In this document: in pieces, positions 7,995 through 16,746 of the stretch
How the letters are laid out: the number at the start of each line of letters is the position of its first letter
Position numbering within the stretch: position 1 is the stretch's first letter
Source of the DNA: Actinoplanes lutulentus
Lineage (GTDB): Bacteria > Actinomycetota > Actinomycetes > Mycobacteriales > Micromonosporaceae
Direction: 5' to 3'
NCBI RefSeq assembly: GCF_003259845.1
Contig: NZ_QLMJ01000017.1
Coordinates: forward strand, 186,001-250,000
DNA length: 64,000 nt
The notes under the pieces: generated by a model
Told to the model about the DNA's origin: nothing
Databases searched by the model: none
Seen by the model: the letters and a program-made list of their open reading frames with translations, nothing else
Made by a program: the position numbers and the translations under genes

Positions 7995-8466
7995 AGGGTC
8001 GTTTCCCTCGGCTCGACAGCGGTTCCCCACCATCGTGCCCACTCGCCGGCCTCGCCACATCCCTCCACCGAATACTGAGCGCCGATCCCCACTCAGCCGT
8101 TCGGTGGACGGTGATCTCAGGCATCGGCGTCGTACCTTCACCAGTCACGGGCGCATTAATGAGCGCCCGATAACCCTCCTGAGCGACGGCTCGGCCCCAC
8201 GGCGGGGTGTCCAAGATCCTCGCCCACGGTGGCCGGGCGGCGTCACCAAGGCACCCGCGGACACCCTCGGCCCACCCGGAACCGACACGCCACGACGGCT
8301 TTCCCGGAAACTCGTGAGTTTGCGGTCGATCGGACGGCCGAACCGCACAAGATCTGTGACAACGCCGCACCGCGCCGCCCGGACACCCCCGCTGCATCGG
8401 CAGCCGCCTCGACCGCATGGCATCGTTACCGGTGATCAGGACTCACGAGGGGACGAGGTAAAACCG
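7995..8466. other. 472-bp intergenic region
   Basis: This is the divergent control region between the cyclase and the F420-type oxidoreductase. It contains copy 2 of the CACAGATCTTGTG repeat and the ribosome binding site of the downstream gene. I see no convincing coding sequence; the open frames here have no recognisable domain and lack start signals. Confidence 0.5.
8303..8358 (-). repeat. Dispersed intergenic repeat, CACAGATCTTGTG family, copy 2
   Basis: Read on the minus strand the element begins CACAGATCTTGTG and ends with AAACTCACGAG then TTTCCGG. It matches copy 1 in both end boxes and in length, while the middle differs. The middle here can form its own stem (TGCGGT / ACCGCA). Confidence 0.6.
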
Positions 8467-8901
8467 ATGAGTGACTGGAACACCAAGGTCATTGAGGAGT
8501 TCCGGGCGAACGAAGGCCGTGTCAGCGGCCCCTTCGACAACGCGCCCATGGTCCTGGTCCATCACCGGGGCCGGAAGAGCGGACGCGAGATGGTCAGCCC
8601 GATGATGTACCTGGCGCACGAAAGCGACAAGGACATCGTCTACGTGATCGCCTCCAAGGGCGGAGCGCCGGAAAATCCCGGCTGGTACTACAACCTCGTC
8701 TCCGCGGGCCACGGCACCGTCGAGATCGGCACCGAGACGTTCCCGGTCACCGTGCGCGACCTCGGCGGCGACGAGCGCGACCGCCGGTTCGCCGAGCAGG
8801 CCGCCCGCTACCCCGGCTTCGCCGGATACGCCGAGAAAACCCGGGGCATCCGTACGATCCCCGTCCTCGAACTCACCCGCTCCAAGCCGTCAGCCCAGTG
8901 A
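8467..8901 (+). CDS. Deazaflavin (F420)-dependent nitroreductase-family oxidoreductase, Ddn-like
   Basis: At 144 residues the protein has the usual length for the DUF385/Ddn family of split-barrel proteins, many of which use reduced F420 to reduce quinones or nitro compounds. Typical segments are APMVLVHHRGRKSGREMVSPMMY (cofactor-side loop), GGAPENPGWYYNLVSAG and ETFPVTVRDL. Its ATG follows GAGGGGACGAGG. No partner gene is adjacent. F420 enzymes are common in actinobacteria, which supports the taxonomic guess. Confidence 0.88.
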   Translation: MSDWNTKVIEEFRANEGRVSGPFDNAPMVLVHHRGRKSGREMVSPMMYLAHESDKDIVYVIASKGGAPENPGWYYNLVSAGHGTVEIGTETFPVTVRDLGGDERDRRFAEQAARYPGFAGYAEKTRGIRTIPVLELTRSKPSAQ

Positions 8902-9006
8902 CCGGACCTGCCCGGCGGTCAACGGCACCCCGGTCAACCGGTGACACGAGCCGGAAAACCTCCACCAACGAAGTACACGGTGTCGCATCACCACTTGCTT
9001 GACGCC

Positions 9007-9012
9007 TATAGT
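9007..9012 (+). promoter_or_regulatory. -10 element (TATAGT) of the AlpA-like gene
   Basis: TATAGT lies 7 nt before the ATG of the AlpA-like gene. This decides the start: another ATG 2 codons upstream would begin before the transcription start. A leaderless mRNA is predicted. Confidence 0.5.
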
Positions 9013-9019
9013 CATGCGC

Positions 9020-9262
9020 ATGGCGAAGCTTCAGTTGATGGGGGCCCACGAGATCCGCGTCCGGCTCGGTGGCATCTCCCGCCAGCGCGTCTACAAACTC
9101 ACCTCACGCGACGACTTCCCGAGACCGGTCGCCAACCTCGAACAGGGCAAGATCTGGCGAACCCGCGACGTCGAGGCCTGGATCAGAGCCAAACGCCCCC
9201 ACCTCAACAACCCCGAAACTCAGCCCGCCGACGCCCGGACGAGGCCGTCCAACCAGGCCTGA
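9020..9262 (+). CDS. Small AlpA/excisionase-like helix-turn-helix protein
   Basis: The 80-residue protein consists of one winged-helix domain of the AlpA/MerR-like excisionase type: GAHEIRVRLGGISRQRVYKLTSRD forms the helix-turn-helix, and FPRPVANLEQGKIWRTRDVEAWIRA forms the wing and final helix. Such proteins act as excisionases or small activators in prophages and integrative elements, but many stand alone in actinobacteria. No integrase, relaxase or attachment repeat is visible here. Its 3' end overlaps the convergent SRPBCC gene by 43 bp, so transcripts from the two strands would be antisense to each other. Confidence 0.7.
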   Translation: MAKLQLMGAHEIRVRLGGISRQRVYKLTSRDDFPRPVANLEQGKIWRTRDVEAWIRAKRPHLNNPETQPADARTRPSNQA

Positions 9263-9729
9263 TGCCCGTTGAGCATCGGATTCGGCACCTGTGCCGCCAG
9301 CTCCGCGGCCGGCTGACCGATCTGGGTCTCCTGCGTGAGGATCCGCACCCGCCCACCGGGCAGATCCTCGACCAGCCAGGCGTGCAGGACGTCCAATCGT
9401 GAAGCCGGTTCCCCGTCCTGACGAGCGGTCCACGACAAACGCCCGGGTGACGCCGGCGACGGCTCCTGGAACTCCACCACTCGCGCGTCAAGCGGCGGGA
9501 ACCCGAACGTCCCGAAACGGAACGCCACCCCGTCCGCCAGCCACGGCCCGTCACCACCGGGGAACGAGATGTCGGCGACGTTGTCGTAATACGACTCCCA
9601 CGCCGACGTGTCGGCCAGCCGCGCCCAGACCCGCTCGGCGCTGACACCTCGCACGATGACCTCGTTGGAGACGAAGTTGTCCCCCGTGCCGGGCAGGTAT
9701 TTCGCCGGCCAGTTGATCGAGTTCTGCAT
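9220..9729 (-). CDS. SRPBCC (START/Bet v1-like) family protein
   Basis: The 169-residue protein matches the SRPBCC polyketide-cyclase/dehydrase group of small hydrophobic-ligand-binding barrels: VIVRGVSAERVWARLADTSAWESYYDNV at the N-terminal helix-grip start, a central RFGTFGFPPLDARVVEF strand pair, and a long C-terminal helix (PMLNGHQAWLDGLVRASAG). The start follows AGGAG at ideal spacing (AGGAGCCACC then ATG). It is divergent from a LysR gene, the usual layout for a LysR-controlled target. Function and ligand are unknown. Confidence 0.75.
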   Translation of the reverse strand: MQNSINWPAKYLPGTGDNFVSNEVIVRGVSAERVWARLADTSAWESYYDNVADISFPGGDGPWLADGVAFRFGTFGFPPLDARVVEFQEPSPASPGRLSWTARQDGEPASRLDVLHAWLVEDLPGGRVRILTQETQIGQPAAELAAQVPNPMLNGHQAWLDGLVRASAG

Positions 9730-9825
9730 GGTGGCTCCTATCGCGTGAACAACGATCACCACGCTAGGTCGGCCACGCGCCCGGATACCAATAGGTCATC
9801 ACATATCCGATATAGGCTGGACCGC

Positions 9826-10671
9826 GTGCACCAGGCCGACCTCAACCTGCTGCGTACCTTCCTGGCGGTGTACCGCACCGGCTCGTTCACCGCCGCCGCA
9901 CCTCACCTCGGCCTTTCCCAGCCCACGGTGACCACGCAGATCCGTACCCTCGAAAAGCAGATCGAGCGCGACCTCTTCCGCAGGCTTCCCCGAGGCGTCG
10001 AGCCGACCCCTCACGCGCACGAGCTGGCCGCCCGTATCGCCGTCCCGCTGGACGCCCTGGCGGCCCTCGACCAGACCACCCCGAAAGTCGTGCACCTGGC
10101 CGGTCCTTCAGAGCTTCTTTGTGTACGCGTCCTGCCCGCCCTCGCCCCACTGATAGCCGAAGGGCTGGAGTTACGGATAACCCAAGGGCTACCCGATCAA
10201 CTCCTCGACGACATGCGCACCGGCCGCCACGACCTGATCATCACCACGCGCCGGCCGACCGGACGCGGTCTGGAGTCGACCCCACTGGCCGACGAGGAAT
10301 ACCTGCTGGTCGCCGCGCCCGCATGGGCGGAGCACGGCGACCTCCACGACATCCCGCTGATCGCGTACGCGGAGGACCTGCCGATCGTGCGCCGCTACTG
10401 GCGAACGACCGGCCACAAAGGCGGTCAGGCCGCCGTCACCGTGCCGAACCTGTACGCGGTGCTCTCCGCGGTCACCGCCGGAGCCGGATACAGCGTGTTG
10501 CCACGATCCCTCTGCCAGGACCACCTGGCAGAGGGACGGCTGATCCTTCTGCACGATCCCGAGGAACCCCCGCTGAACACGCTCTTCCTGATCCAGCGCC
10601 CCGGCGCCGACACCAACCCCGGCGTCACCCAGGTCCGCGAGACCCTGCGACAGGCCGCTAAGCGCTGGTGA
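9826..10671 (+). CDS. LysR family transcriptional regulator
   Basis: The 281-residue regulator has an N-terminal winged helix (LNLLRTFLAVYRTGSFTAAAPHLGLSQPTVTTQIRTLEKQI split by the family's conserved Ser/Thr positions) and a LysR substrate-binding domain with the usual two lobes (VRVLPALAPL and LPIVRRYWR regions). The GTG start is chosen because the HTH begins four residues later and a TATAGG -10-like hexamer lies 9 nt upstream. It is divergent from the SRPBCC gene. A small palindrome, ATATCCGATAT, at 9803-9813 in the gap may be part of its binding site. Its stop overlaps the convergent hydrolase gene by 14 bp. Confidence 0.88.
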   Translation: MHQADLNLLRTFLAVYRTGSFTAAAPHLGLSQPTVTTQIRTLEKQIERDLFRRLPRGVEPTPHAHELAARIAVPLDALAALDQTTPKVVHLAGPSELLCVRVLPALAPLIAEGLELRITQGLPDQLLDDMRTGRHDLIITTRRPTGRGLESTPLADEEYLLVAAPAWAEHGDLHDIPLIAYAEDLPIVRRYWRTTGHKGGQAAVTVPNLYAVLSAVTAGAGYSVLPRSLCQDHLAEGRLILLHDPEEPPLNTLFLIQRPGADTNPGVTQVRETLRQAAKRW

Positions 10672-12568
10672 CCACCCGAGCACGAGCCACGTTGTCGATC
10701 CGCCCGAACGGCGTGTGCGGATCGCCGTCGCGCTGAGCGCTCACCCGAACGGCAACGAACGACCCACCGCCATGCGCACGCTCCAGCACGACCCGGCCGG
10801 CCGGCTCCACGATCTCGTCCACTTCGAACGAACCATCACCATCAAGATCCCACTGCACGCGTACGATCGGCGCCGCACCCGGCGGCGCCTCGGCAACGGC
10901 CTGGACCACACCGTCGGCAACGCGGAGAGTGACAACCGGCTGGACACCGCCACGCTCCGCAGCCGCGGCCGGAACCGTGACCTGCCCGTCGGCGATCGCG
11001 TAGGACGTGTCCGGAACAGGCGAAACACCCTTCTCCACCCACGCGGCGACCGCACGCAACGCCTCGTGCAGCACACCCAGATAACTGACCGTGTGCGCGG
11101 GGTGTTCCTGCCGCTCGTCGTCGCCGTGCAGCGCGTTGTCGACGAACCAGAGCCGCACATCGTCCGGCGCGTGCGCCGCGACCTTCGCCCGGTACCAGTC
11201 CGCCTGCCACGGAAACGCCTCCCGATCGAGCAGGCTCGCCACAATGATCATCTTCCCGGTGATCCGGCCGCTCTGCACGCTGCCCGCCGCACCGGCCGCG
11301 AACATCGGCCCGAGCTGCATCGGCCGCTGCGGCAACAGCGGAGCGCCCTCCTCGTCGCGGAACTGGTCCCAGACCGCGAACTCCGCGTCCGGCACCTGGT
11401 GACGGTGATAGGTCTGCGCCGCCAAAAAGTTACTGTTGTCGATCTCAACCGTCTCACCGGGCGCGACCTTGACATCCACCAGGTCCGGCATGTCGATCAC
11501 CGCGAGGTCACCGTGCACGCCTTTCAGGCGTACCCGCGCCCCACCTGCGACGACCAGCTCGGCGCCCTGCGTCGCCACTTCAGGGGTACGCGCCAAGCGC
11601 ACCGCCACCACGACATCCTGCCCCGAGTGAGCACCCTTGAACGCCTCGTCGACACCGCCCCGCGGCCCGTCCGCATCCTCCGCGAACGGCCCGAGATCCG
11701 GCCGGTCAGCGCGCGTCAGCACGGCCACGACCTCGCTGTTCAGGCGTACCCGATCGCGATGCACCGACGACTCCGGATCCGCCCCGAGATAGCCCGGCAC
11801 GGTCCAGAAATCGGTGAAATAGCCGGGGTCGACCGCCACCACACCGGGATAGATCGTCGAGAACGCGTGCGACCCCATCGTCCGATGCCCGAACCACGAT
11901 CGAACCGGAAACCCCATCCGCGAGACCTCGGCGAACGCCTCACTCTCCTCCACCGACAGACGTGGGTACGGGTTACCGTCGCCACCCGCCTCGTAGGAAT
12001 CCACGATGAGATCGAACCTGTCGCGCAGGAGCCGCTGAGCGTGCATCCGCACGGCGAACACGTTCGGGGCCGCGATCGGGCTGCCCGGCACGTAGGGAAC
12101 GAACCCGTCCCACACCCCGCTGGTGTTCTCCGCACCACCGATCGTCCGGTACGCCCCGCCGCTGCCGCCATACGCGTACCCAAAGGTCTGGTGTTCGCCG
12201 TAGACCTGAGCCGCGACCAAGCGCGAGTAAGAAGCGGCGGCCGCGTTGGCGCGGTATCCGGCGATCGTCGGATCGGCGCCCGAACCCGGTCCGCCGGACT
12301 GCCCGCCGCCGTTGGTCTCCAGGAAGTATCCGCCGGCGCTGAACGCGAACCCGATCTTGTCTTCCTGCCCGGTCGCGGCCTGCGCGAGGTGCTCACTCTC
12401 CGGCACCGGCGTGATGTGCTGGAAGAACCGCCCCTGATAGTCCGAGGCGGGCGGGAAGTAGATCGAGAACCGCGTCTCGGTGCCGGTGAAACCACCGTGC
12501 ACGTACCGGTGCGGATGCGGCGTCGCACGCTGCTCGTCGACGTCGACGTACGGTTGGTCAAAAGTCAT
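10658..12568 (-). CDS. Alpha/beta hydrolase (tannase-like) with C-terminal PKD-like segment
   Basis: The 636-residue hydrolase has a nucleophile elbow in YGGSGGAYRT. A conserved HRTMGSHAF region and a late HGDDERQEHPAHT segment could supply the acid and base. No signal peptide is apparent. After about residue 540 a Pro/Val-rich part contains WDLDGDGSFE, the calcium-site-like signature of PKD/Ig-like folds. Translation starts 8 nt after the stop of the upstream TetR gene, with an AGGAA site overlapping that stop, so the two form an operon. Inference: the TetR represses this hydrolase and responds to its substrate. The substrate is unknown. Confidence 0.72.
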   Translation of the reverse strand: MTFDQPYVDVDEQRATPHPHRYVHGGFTGTETRFSIYFPPASDYQGRFFQHITPVPESEHLAQAATGQEDKIGFAFSAGGYFLETNGGGQSGGPGSGADPTIAGYRANAAAASYSRLVAAQVYGEHQTFGYAYGGSGGAYRTIGGAENTSGVWDGFVPYVPGSPIAAPNVFAVRMHAQRLLRDRFDLIVDSYEAGGDGNPYPRLSVEESEAFAEVSRMGFPVRSWFGHRTMGSHAFSTIYPGVVAVDPGYFTDFWTVPGYLGADPESSVHRDRVRLNSEVVAVLTRADRPDLGPFAEDADGPRGGVDEAFKGAHSGQDVVVAVRLARTPEVATQGAELVVAGGARVRLKGVHGDLAVIDMPDLVDVKVAPGETVEIDNSNFLAAQTYHRHQVPDAEFAVWDQFRDEEGAPLLPQRPMQLGPMFAAGAAGSVQSGRITGKMIIVASLLDREAFPWQADWYRAKVAAHAPDDVRLWFVDNALHGDDERQEHPAHTVSYLGVLHEALRAVAAWVEKGVSPVPDTSYAIADGQVTVPAAAAERGGVQPVVTLRVADGVVQAVAEAPPGAAPIVRVQWDLDGDGSFEVDEIVEPAGRVVLERAHGGGSFVAVRVSAQRDGDPHTPFGRIDNVARARVVTSA

Positions 12569-12576
12569 GGTGGTTC

Positions 12577-13227
12577 CTAAAGTCCGTTGGTCGGGTCGTT
12601 CAGGGCGGCCAGGGCGCGCATCCAGTTCTCGCCGGTCAGGCGGCGGATGCCGTCGATCAGTGACTGGCCCACGTCGAAGGTCGGATCGGTCAGGCGCATG
12701 AAGGTGAGGCCCTCCCACAGCGCGATGACCTGGCGGGCGGTGTCGCGCGGGTCGAGGCCGGGATGGGCCAGACCGGCGTTCTGCCGACCGGCGATCAGCC
12801 GGGCGAAGATCTCCATGGACCGTTCGGTACGCCGGACGAAGTACTCCCCCGCCGGATGCCCGGGTGTCGCCGCCTGGCCCTTGAGCACGACGAACAGGCG
12901 CAGCCGGTTCTCGCTGAGGGCGATTGTCGCGTCGGCGTTCGCCCGCAGCGGCTCGTAGTCGAGCATCGCGTCGTCGCCGCTGTCGACCAGGATCTCCGCC
13001 TCGAGCTCGTCCATCCGCTCCAGAGCGGCCACGAGCAGGTGGTCCTTCGTCGGATAGTGGTAGAGCACGGTCGGCTCGCTGGACCCGGACCGGGCAGCGA
13101 CCTGCGCGGTGGTGACGCCGTCGTGGCCGAGCTCATCGACCAGGTCGACGACGGCCAGGACGATCTGCTCGCGGCGCTCCCGGGAGCGCTGGTACGGGCC
13201 ACGTTTGCGGGACGGTGCGGTGTCCAT
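12577..13227 (-). CDS. TetR/AcrR family transcriptional regulator
   Basis: This is a 216-residue TetR repressor. A basic N-terminal tail (RKRGPYQRSRERREQ) precedes the helix-turn-helix (GVTTAQVAARSGSSEPTVLYHYPTKD). The ATG is supported by GGAGG at 5-nt spacing; an upstream in-frame ATG lacks such a site. It is the first gene of a two-gene operon with the alpha/beta hydrolase and is divergent from the sugar transporter/GH43 operon, so it could influence either. Confidence 0.87.
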   Translation of the reverse strand: MDTAPSRKRGPYQRSRERREQIVLAVVDLVDELGHDGVTTAQVAARSGSSEPTVLYHYPTKDHLLVAALERMDELEAEILVDSGDDAMLDYEPLRANADATIALSENRLRLFVVLKGQAATPGHPAGEYFVRRTERSMEIFARLIAGRQNAGLAHPGLDPRDTARQVIALWEGLTFMRLTDPTFDVGQSLIDGIRRLTGENWMRALAALNDPTNGL

Positions 13228-13302
13228 GCCAACCTCCGACGCGAATGTTGAGTGCAAGCTAGCAATCGCTGATCGATTTCGGCAAGAGTCCGTGAAACAT
13301 CC

Positions 13303-13332
13303 TTGACACAGAAGCCAAACCGCCTCTTTACT
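13303..13332 (+). promoter_or_regulatory. Promoter of the transporter/GH43 operon
   Basis: A consensus -35 TTGACA is followed after 18 bp by TTTACT, about 70 nt upstream of the MFS start. Nothing better is seen in this divergent region. Confidence 0.45.
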
Positions 13333-13399
13333 CAGCTTTCACGTGAGGCAGCTCGCAGCCTCCCTCCTTTCCCCACTGTTTTTCGTGAAGGGGATCTCT

Positions 13400-14827
13400 G
13401 TGATCAGCGATCAAGCGGTTTCCACCGATATGACCGAACCGGCGACGCCCGGCACCTCGATGGCCTACCGCGGTGGCAAGCCGTTCCGCCGCTACCTGCT
13501 CTGGTACACCCTCGCGTTCGCCGCGATCACCGCCGTCTGGGGCGGCATGCTCGGCGTCCTGCTGCCCAACCAGGTGCAGATGATCGAGTTCGCGAACTGG
13601 TTCACCGGCGCCGACGCGGGTGTCGACCTGGCCGCGCTCAACGACCTGAAGGCCGCCGTCGAGGCCGGCACCGCGACCGCCTCCGCCGAGCAGCAGCGCC
13701 TGCTCGACCTGCTCGCCGGATTCGACGCGGCCCGCGCCCAGGCACTGTCCCTGGTCACCGCCGTCGCGGTGATCGCCACGATGCTGGTCCAGCCGGTTGT
13801 CGGCGTACTCTCCGACCGCACCCGCAGCCGGTTCGGCCGGCGCGCGCCCTGGATGGTGTTCGGCGCCGTCGTCGGCGCAGGCTTCCTGGTCGCGGTCCGG
13901 CACGCACCCACCATCGCGATCCTGGCCCTGCTCTGGACCTGCGCGCAGACCACCCTCAACCTGATCCCCGGGACGCTGCAGACCACCGTCGCCGACCGGG
14001 TCCCGGAGGAGAAGGTCGGCACCACCTCCGGCATCGGCGGGCTCGGCAACTTCGCCGGCGGCATCGTCGGCGGTGTGGGCGCCGGCGTGCTGTTGCCGCT
14101 GGTCGGCCTGGACATCATCTACGTGTACGCGGCCCTGGTCGTGGCCGGCGTCGCCGGTTTCGTCCTGCTGCTGCGCGACCGGCCCTCGACCGATCTCGTC
14201 GTGGCGCCGCACCACTGGGGCACGTTCTTCCGCGGCTTCCTCATCCCGCTGCGCGATCACGACTTCCGCTGGGTCTGGCTGTCGCGCATCCTGCTCAGCT
14301 TCGGGTACGCGGCATCGACCACATTCGCGCTGTTCATGCTCCAGAGTTACATCTCCCCGGCGCTGAGCCTCACCGACGCCACCCGGATGGCCCCGCTGCT
14401 GACCGTCGCCTCGCTGCCCGGAACCATCGTCGCGCTGCTGCTGGCCGGCAAGATCTCCGACCGGATCGGCCGGCGCAAACCCCTGGTGATCGCCGCTTCG
14501 GTGCTGATGGCGATCTCGATGCTGATCCCGCTGCTCTGGCCGGCCCTGCCCGCGCTGTTCGTGCAGAGCATCCTGGCCGGCATCGCGTTCGGCATCTACC
14601 TGCCGGTCGACCAGGCACTGTTCATCGACGTGCTGCCGGACCGCGACGCCGCCGGACGCGATCTGGGCATCGCCGGGCTCGGCTCCAACCTCGGCCAGGC
14701 CCTCGGCCCGGTCCTGGCCGGCCAGGTCGTCGCCATCACCGGCGGGTACCGCGCGGTCTGGGCGGTCGCCCTGGTCCTAACCGCGATCTCCGCGGTCGGC
14801 ATCCTCCGAGTACGGAAAGCGAAATGA
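13400..14827 (+). CDS. MFS sugar transporter (probable xyloside/arabinoside uptake)
   Basis: The 475-residue permease of the major facilitator superfamily has about 12 membrane helices. It carries the family's cytoplasmic loop signature twice: GVLSDRTRSRFGRRAPW after helix 2-3 and GKISDRIGRRKP in the second half. A hydrophilic insert (about residues 55-105, rich in Ala, Asp and Glu) follows the first helix. The GTG start follows GAAGGGGA. The stop overlaps the ATG of the GH43 gene, so transport and hydrolysis are coupled. Inference: it imports the sugar or short oligosaccharide that the glycosidase acts on. Confidence 0.82.
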   Translation: MISDQAVSTDMTEPATPGTSMAYRGGKPFRRYLLWYTLAFAAITAVWGGMLGVLLPNQVQMIEFANWFTGADAGVDLAALNDLKAAVEAGTATASAEQQRLLDLLAGFDAARAQALSLVTAVAVIATMLVQPVVGVLSDRTRSRFGRRAPWMVFGAVVGAGFLVAVRHAPTIAILALLWTCAQTTLNLIPGTLQTTVADRVPEEKVGTTSGIGGLGNFAGGIVGGVGAGVLLPLVGLDIIYVYAALVVAGVAGFVLLLRDRPSTDLVVAPHHWGTFFRGFLIPLRDHDFRWVWLSRILLSFGYAASTTFALFMLQSYISPALSLTDATRMAPLLTVASLPGTIVALLLAGKISDRIGRRKPLVIAASVLMAISMLIPLLWPALPALFVQSILAGIAFGIYLPVDQALFIDVLPDRDAAGRDLGIAGLGSNLGQALGPVLAGQVVAITGGYRAVWAVALVLTAISAVGILRVRKAK

Positions 14828-16389
14828 TCAATCCCATCCTTCCCGGTTTCCACCCGGACCCGAGCGTCGTGCTCGTCGACGGCGTCTACTACATCGCCAC
14901 CTCGACGTTCGAATACCTGCCCGGCCTGCCGATCTTCCGCAGCCACGACCTGGTCACCTGGGAGCAGATCGGCAACGTCGCGACCCGGCCCGAACAGCTC
15001 GGCATCGAGCAGGCGGCGTCCGGCATGGGCGTGTGGGCGCCCACCCTGCGCCACCACGACGGCCGGTTCCACCTCATCGTGATCGTCACCGGCGGGCCGC
15101 GCGGCTGCGTCGTGTTCACCGCCGAGGACCCGGCCGGGCCGTGGGACGACGGCACCGAGATCGCCGGGATCGAGGGCATCGACCCCGACCTGGCCTGGGA
15201 CGACGACGGCAACGCCTATGTCACCTACTCAGGTTTCATCACGTCCGGACCGGCCGCCGGCACGCATCACGGCATCCAGCAGGTCCGCGTCGACCTCACC
15301 GCCGGCAAGGCTCTGGAAGAGCCGCGCCCGCTCTGGTCCGGCACCGGCCGGCAGTTCCCCGAGGCCCCGCACGTCTTCCGGCGCGGCGAATTCTGGTACC
15401 TGCTGATCGCCGAGGGCGGCACCGAACGCGGCCACGCCGTCAGCATCGCCCGCGGCCCGTCGATCACCGGCCCGTTCTCGGGCGCCCCGGCCAACCCGAT
15501 CGTCACGGCCGCCGGGTACGACAGCCCGGTCCAGTGCGTCGGGCACGCCGACCTTGTCGCCGGTCCGGATGGCGGCGACGACGTGCTGGTCCTGCTCGGC
15601 GTCCGTGTACTGGGCCGGACCAAGGCGTTCTCCCCGCTCGGCCGGGAAACCTTCGCCACCACGGTGACCTGGCACGACGGCTGGCCGCAGGCCCGCCCGG
15701 TGCGGGTTCTGCCCAGCGCCGGCGCTGTCTCGGAGAGCTTCGACCTCACCTCGCTCGACGATCCCGGATGGCTCGCGATCGGCCGCTCCCCTGAATCGGT
15801 CGGCTCTCTGACGGAGGCGCCCGGGCGGCTCACCCTGCACGGCGTGACGGGCGGCATGCGCGCGTTCCGCCCGGCCTTCATCGGTCGCCGCCAACGCCAT
15901 CTGACCAGCACGTTCACCGCGACCGTCGACGCCAGCCGAGGCGCCGGCGGCCTGGCCTGCCGCTACGACGAACACTTCCACCTGTCCCTGGAGGCGCGGG
16001 GCGACGGCCACGGCACCACGGTCACCGCCACCGCCAAGCTGGCCGATCTGGAACAGAGCTGGACCACCCAGATCCCGGCCGCGCACCTCCCGGCCGCCCA
16101 GATCCCGGCCGCCCAGATCCCGGCCGCTCGGCCCGAGCTCGCCGGTCAGGTCGAGTTGCGCATCGAGACCAGCCTGCCCGCACCGGGAACCGGCGGCCCC
16201 GAGGGCGACGGCGCCGACCGGATCCGCCTGATCGCCGGCGGCATCTGCCTCGCCGAACTCGACGGCCGGTACTGGTCCTCCGAGACCGCCGCCTCCTTCA
16301 CCGGCCGGGTAACCGGCGTCTTCGCCTCGGAGGGCACGGTCACCGTCAGCCACTTCGCCTACCACGGACAGGAAACACCTTTCTGTTAG
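14824..16389 (+). CDS. Glycoside hydrolase family 43 (beta-xylosidase/arabinosidase-like)
   Basis: The 521-residue intracellular enzyme has the GH43 five-bladed propeller followed by a beta-sandwich domain. The catalytic residues can be assigned: base Asp in GFHPDPSVV, pKa-modulating Asp in EGIDPDLAWDDDG and acid Glu in FPEAPHVFRRG. The C-terminal domain (from about residue 310) resembles the beta-xylosidase C-terminal concanavalin-like domain. It contains a short tandem repeat of about five residues (IPAAQ) near residues 416-435. The absence of a signal peptide and the coupling to an MFS permease suggest intracellular trimming of imported xylo- or arabino-oligosaccharides. The exact substrate is not determined. 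Confidence 0.88.
   Translation: MINPILPGFHPDPSVVLVDGVYYIATSTFEYLPGLPIFRSHDLVTWEQIGNVATRPEQLGIEQAASGMGVWAPTLRHHDGRFHLIVIVTGGPRGCVVFTAEDPAGPWDDGTEIAGIEGIDPDLAWDDDGNAYVTYSGFITSGPAAGTHHGIQQVRVDLTAGKALEEPRPLWSGTGRQFPEAPHVFRRGEFWYLLIAEGGTERGHAVSIARGPSITGPFSGAPANPIVTAAGYDSPVQCVGHADLVAGPDGGDDVLVLLGVRVLGRTKAFSPLGRETFATTVTWHDGWPQARPVRVLPSAGAVSESFDLTSLDDPGWLAIGRSPESVGSLTEAPGRLTLHGVTGGMRAFRPAFIGRRQRHLTSTFTATVDASRGAGGLACRYDEHFHLSLEARGDGHGTTVTATAKLADLEQSWTTQIPAAHLPAAQIPAAQIPAARPELAGQVELRIETSLPAPGTGGPEGDGADRIRLIAGGICLAELDGRYWSSETAASFTGRVTGVFASEGTVTVSHFAYHGQETPFC
16069..16128 (+). repeat. In-frame 15-bp tandem repeat (4 units) inside the GH43 gene
   Basis: Four consecutive 15-bp units of the form CAGATCCCGGCCGCC (the second unit diverges in its first six bases) encode (Q/H)-(I/L)-P-A-A. 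The unit length is a multiple of three, so copy-number change would keep the frame. Confidence 0.85.
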
Positions 16390-16409
16390 TACAGCATTCG
16401 CTGTACTGT
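16388..16409 (+). promoter_or_regulatory. CmtR-type operator overlapping the -10 element
   Basis: AGTACAGCATTCGCTGTACT is an 8-bp perfect inverted repeat with a 4-nt spacer. Its right arm overlaps a TACTGT -10 hexamer that ends 7 nt before the ATG. This arrangement predicts metal-relieved repression and a leaderless mRNA. Confidence 0.7.
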
Positions 16410-16416
16410 CGGCGGC

Positions 16417-16746
16417 ATGGAGACGGTCACCCACGGGCAGGTCCTCGCCCGCTTCGGCCACGCCCTGTCCGACGCGACCCGGGCCCGGCTGCTGCTCGCG
16501 CTGCGCGACGGCCCGGGCTACCCGGCCGAGCTGGCCGACCTCCTCGGCGTGACCAGGCAAAACCTGTCCAACCACTTGGCCTGCCTACGAGGCTGCGGCC
16601 TGGTCGCGGCCTCCCCGGAGGGGCGACGCACCCGCTACGAACTGGCCGACGTCCGCCTGCGCCACGCCCTGGACGACCTGCTGGGCCTGGTCCTGGCGGT
16701 CGACCCAGCGGCCTGCCCCGACAGCGAGGCAAAGGGCTGCTGCTGA
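16417..16746 (+). CDS. cmtR: ArsR-family metal sensor, CmtR-like (Cd/Pb-type)
   Basis: The 109-residue repressor has the ArsR/SmtB winged helix. Cys56 and Cys60 sit in the recognition helix as in Mycobacterium CmtR (LSNHLACLRGCGLV), and a third candidate ligand, Cys100, lies near the C terminus, matching the known C-x3-C plus distal Cys metal site. An additional CysCys pair ends the protein. A perfect inverted repeat overlaps its -10 element. Its stop shares one base with the start of the downstream CDF transporter gene, so sensor and exporter form an operon. The gene symbol reflects the close motif match; the actual metal is inferred. Confidence 0.85.
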   Translation: METVTHGQVLARFGHALSDATRARLLLALRDGPGYPAELADLLGVTRQNLSNHLACLRGCGLVAASPEGRRTRYELADVRLRHALDDLLGLVLAVDPAACPDSEAKGCC

